DNA from: an uncultured Lachnospiraceae bacterium
GTDB lineage: Bacteria > Bacillota > Clostridia > Lachnospirales > Lachnospiraceae
Reading direction: 5' to 3'
NCBI GenBank assembly: GCA_902778165.1
Contig: CACYWQ010000005.1
Location: 47,691-111,690 of the forward strand
Length of the DNA stretch: 64,000 nucleotides
The translations under genes were made by a program, and so were the position numbers. Shown here in pieces: positions 63,846-64,000 of the stretch (within the stretch, counting starts at the first letter, position 1; each line of letters starts with the position of its first letter). Under the pieces are notes generated by a model, which was not told the DNA's origin, did no database searches, and saw nothing but the letters and a program-made list of their open reading frames with translations.

Positions 63846-64000
63846 GCCGCACTGAGAAGGGCGGCTTTTAAAAACTGCGATTTCGCAGGGTTTAGTAAAG
63901 AAAAGTTCCTTGAAAACTGAACAGCAATGCAACCCTGAAAATTCCTAAAACACTATCAGGATTCTGAGACTGATAGGAAGGAAAATTTCAGAGAAGAACG
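63846..64000 (+). other. Pre-16S rRNA leader (operon runs off the window)
   Basis: After the promoter, GCCGC (63846-63850) and GCGGC (63861-63865) form a short hairpin at the 5' end, then TTTTAAAA. The stretch GTTCCTTGAAAACTGAACAG (63906-63925) is a common leader or spacer sequence of Firmicute rRNA operons. Mature 16S, normally opening with an AGAGTTTGATC-type start, is not reached before 64000. Confidence 0.7.

Noticed and set aside
63906-64000. 16S rRNA gene
   Set aside because: Only leader sequence is visible. No mature 16S 5' end sequence occurs before the window ends.
1-64000. Insertion sequences, prophage or integrative elements
   Set aside because: No transposase, integrase or phage gene, no flanking direct repeats and no shift in gene style were seen; the content is core chromosomal.

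Overview
The window reads as a chromosomal segment of a flagellated, low-to-mid G+C Firmicute of the Lachnospiraceae (Butyrivibrio / Pseudobutyrivibrio / Roseburia-like). The evidence is the gene content (hprK-glcK-murB-rapZ-whiA-HPr block, DUF4317, DUF3798, DUF5711, ftsEX-M23-ctpA, mreB-flhO-flhP, comF-yvyF, cdaA-ybbR-glmM), strong AGGAGG ribosome sites and AGA/CTT-rich codon use. This placement is inferred from family knowledge, not from a search. Nearly everything is on the + strand. Only two small regulators (Rrf2 and XRE) are on the - strand. I see no transposase, phage gene, CRISPR array or tRNA.

Layout. 1-3.2 kb: the tail of a sensor kinase, a DUF4153 membrane protein and a LytTR-DUF3021 pair. 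3.2-11 kb: a complete phosphorelay cassette with a receiver protein, an Hpt protein, a 7TM-type hybrid kinase, a DUF3798 ligand-binding lipoprotein and a Cache-type hybrid kinase. None of these carries a recognisable output domain. 11-20 kb: DUF4317, uvrC, then hprK-glcK-murB-rapZ-whiA, followed from its own promoter by a Crh-like HPr paralogue (Glu at position 15, Ser46 kept) and a lipid kinase. 20-25 kb: aldolase fba, then a divergent Rrf2/IscR-like repressor facing iscS-iscU and a fused L-serine-dehydratase-like Fe-S protein. 25-32 kb: a peptide ABC transporter operon with an amidohydrolase between the binding protein and the permeases. 32-34 kb: a regulatory island with a possible small RNA, an XRE regulator, a 20-bp-phased array of short palindromes and a PucR/CdaR-type regulator.

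34-43.5 kb: ftsE-ftsX-M23 activator-ctpA (cell-wall cleavage at division), then uvrB-uvrA. 43.7-46.8 kb: mreB/mbl with flagellar rod genes flhO-flhP and a rod-binding protein. 46.8-55 kb: recD2, comF, yvyF, two membrane proteins of unknown role, then cdaA-ybbR-glmM (c-di-AMP and wall precursors). 55-63.7 kb: canonical HPr, leuA, pfkA, dnaX-ybaB-recR, galM, DUF5711 and a CvpA-like membrane protein. The last 190 bases hold a strong ribosomal-RNA promoter and the pre-16S leader; mature 16S would begin just beyond the window.

Together the genes link carbon sensing (HprK, two HPr-type proteins, glucokinase, aldolase, phosphofructokinase) with envelope growth (MurB, GlmM, MreB, FtsEX, CdaA) and DNA repair (UvrABC, RecD2, RecR). 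The parts least explained by known biology are the DUF3798 phosphorelay, the Glu15 HPr paralogue beside hprK, and the phased palindrome array between the XRE and PucR-type genes.
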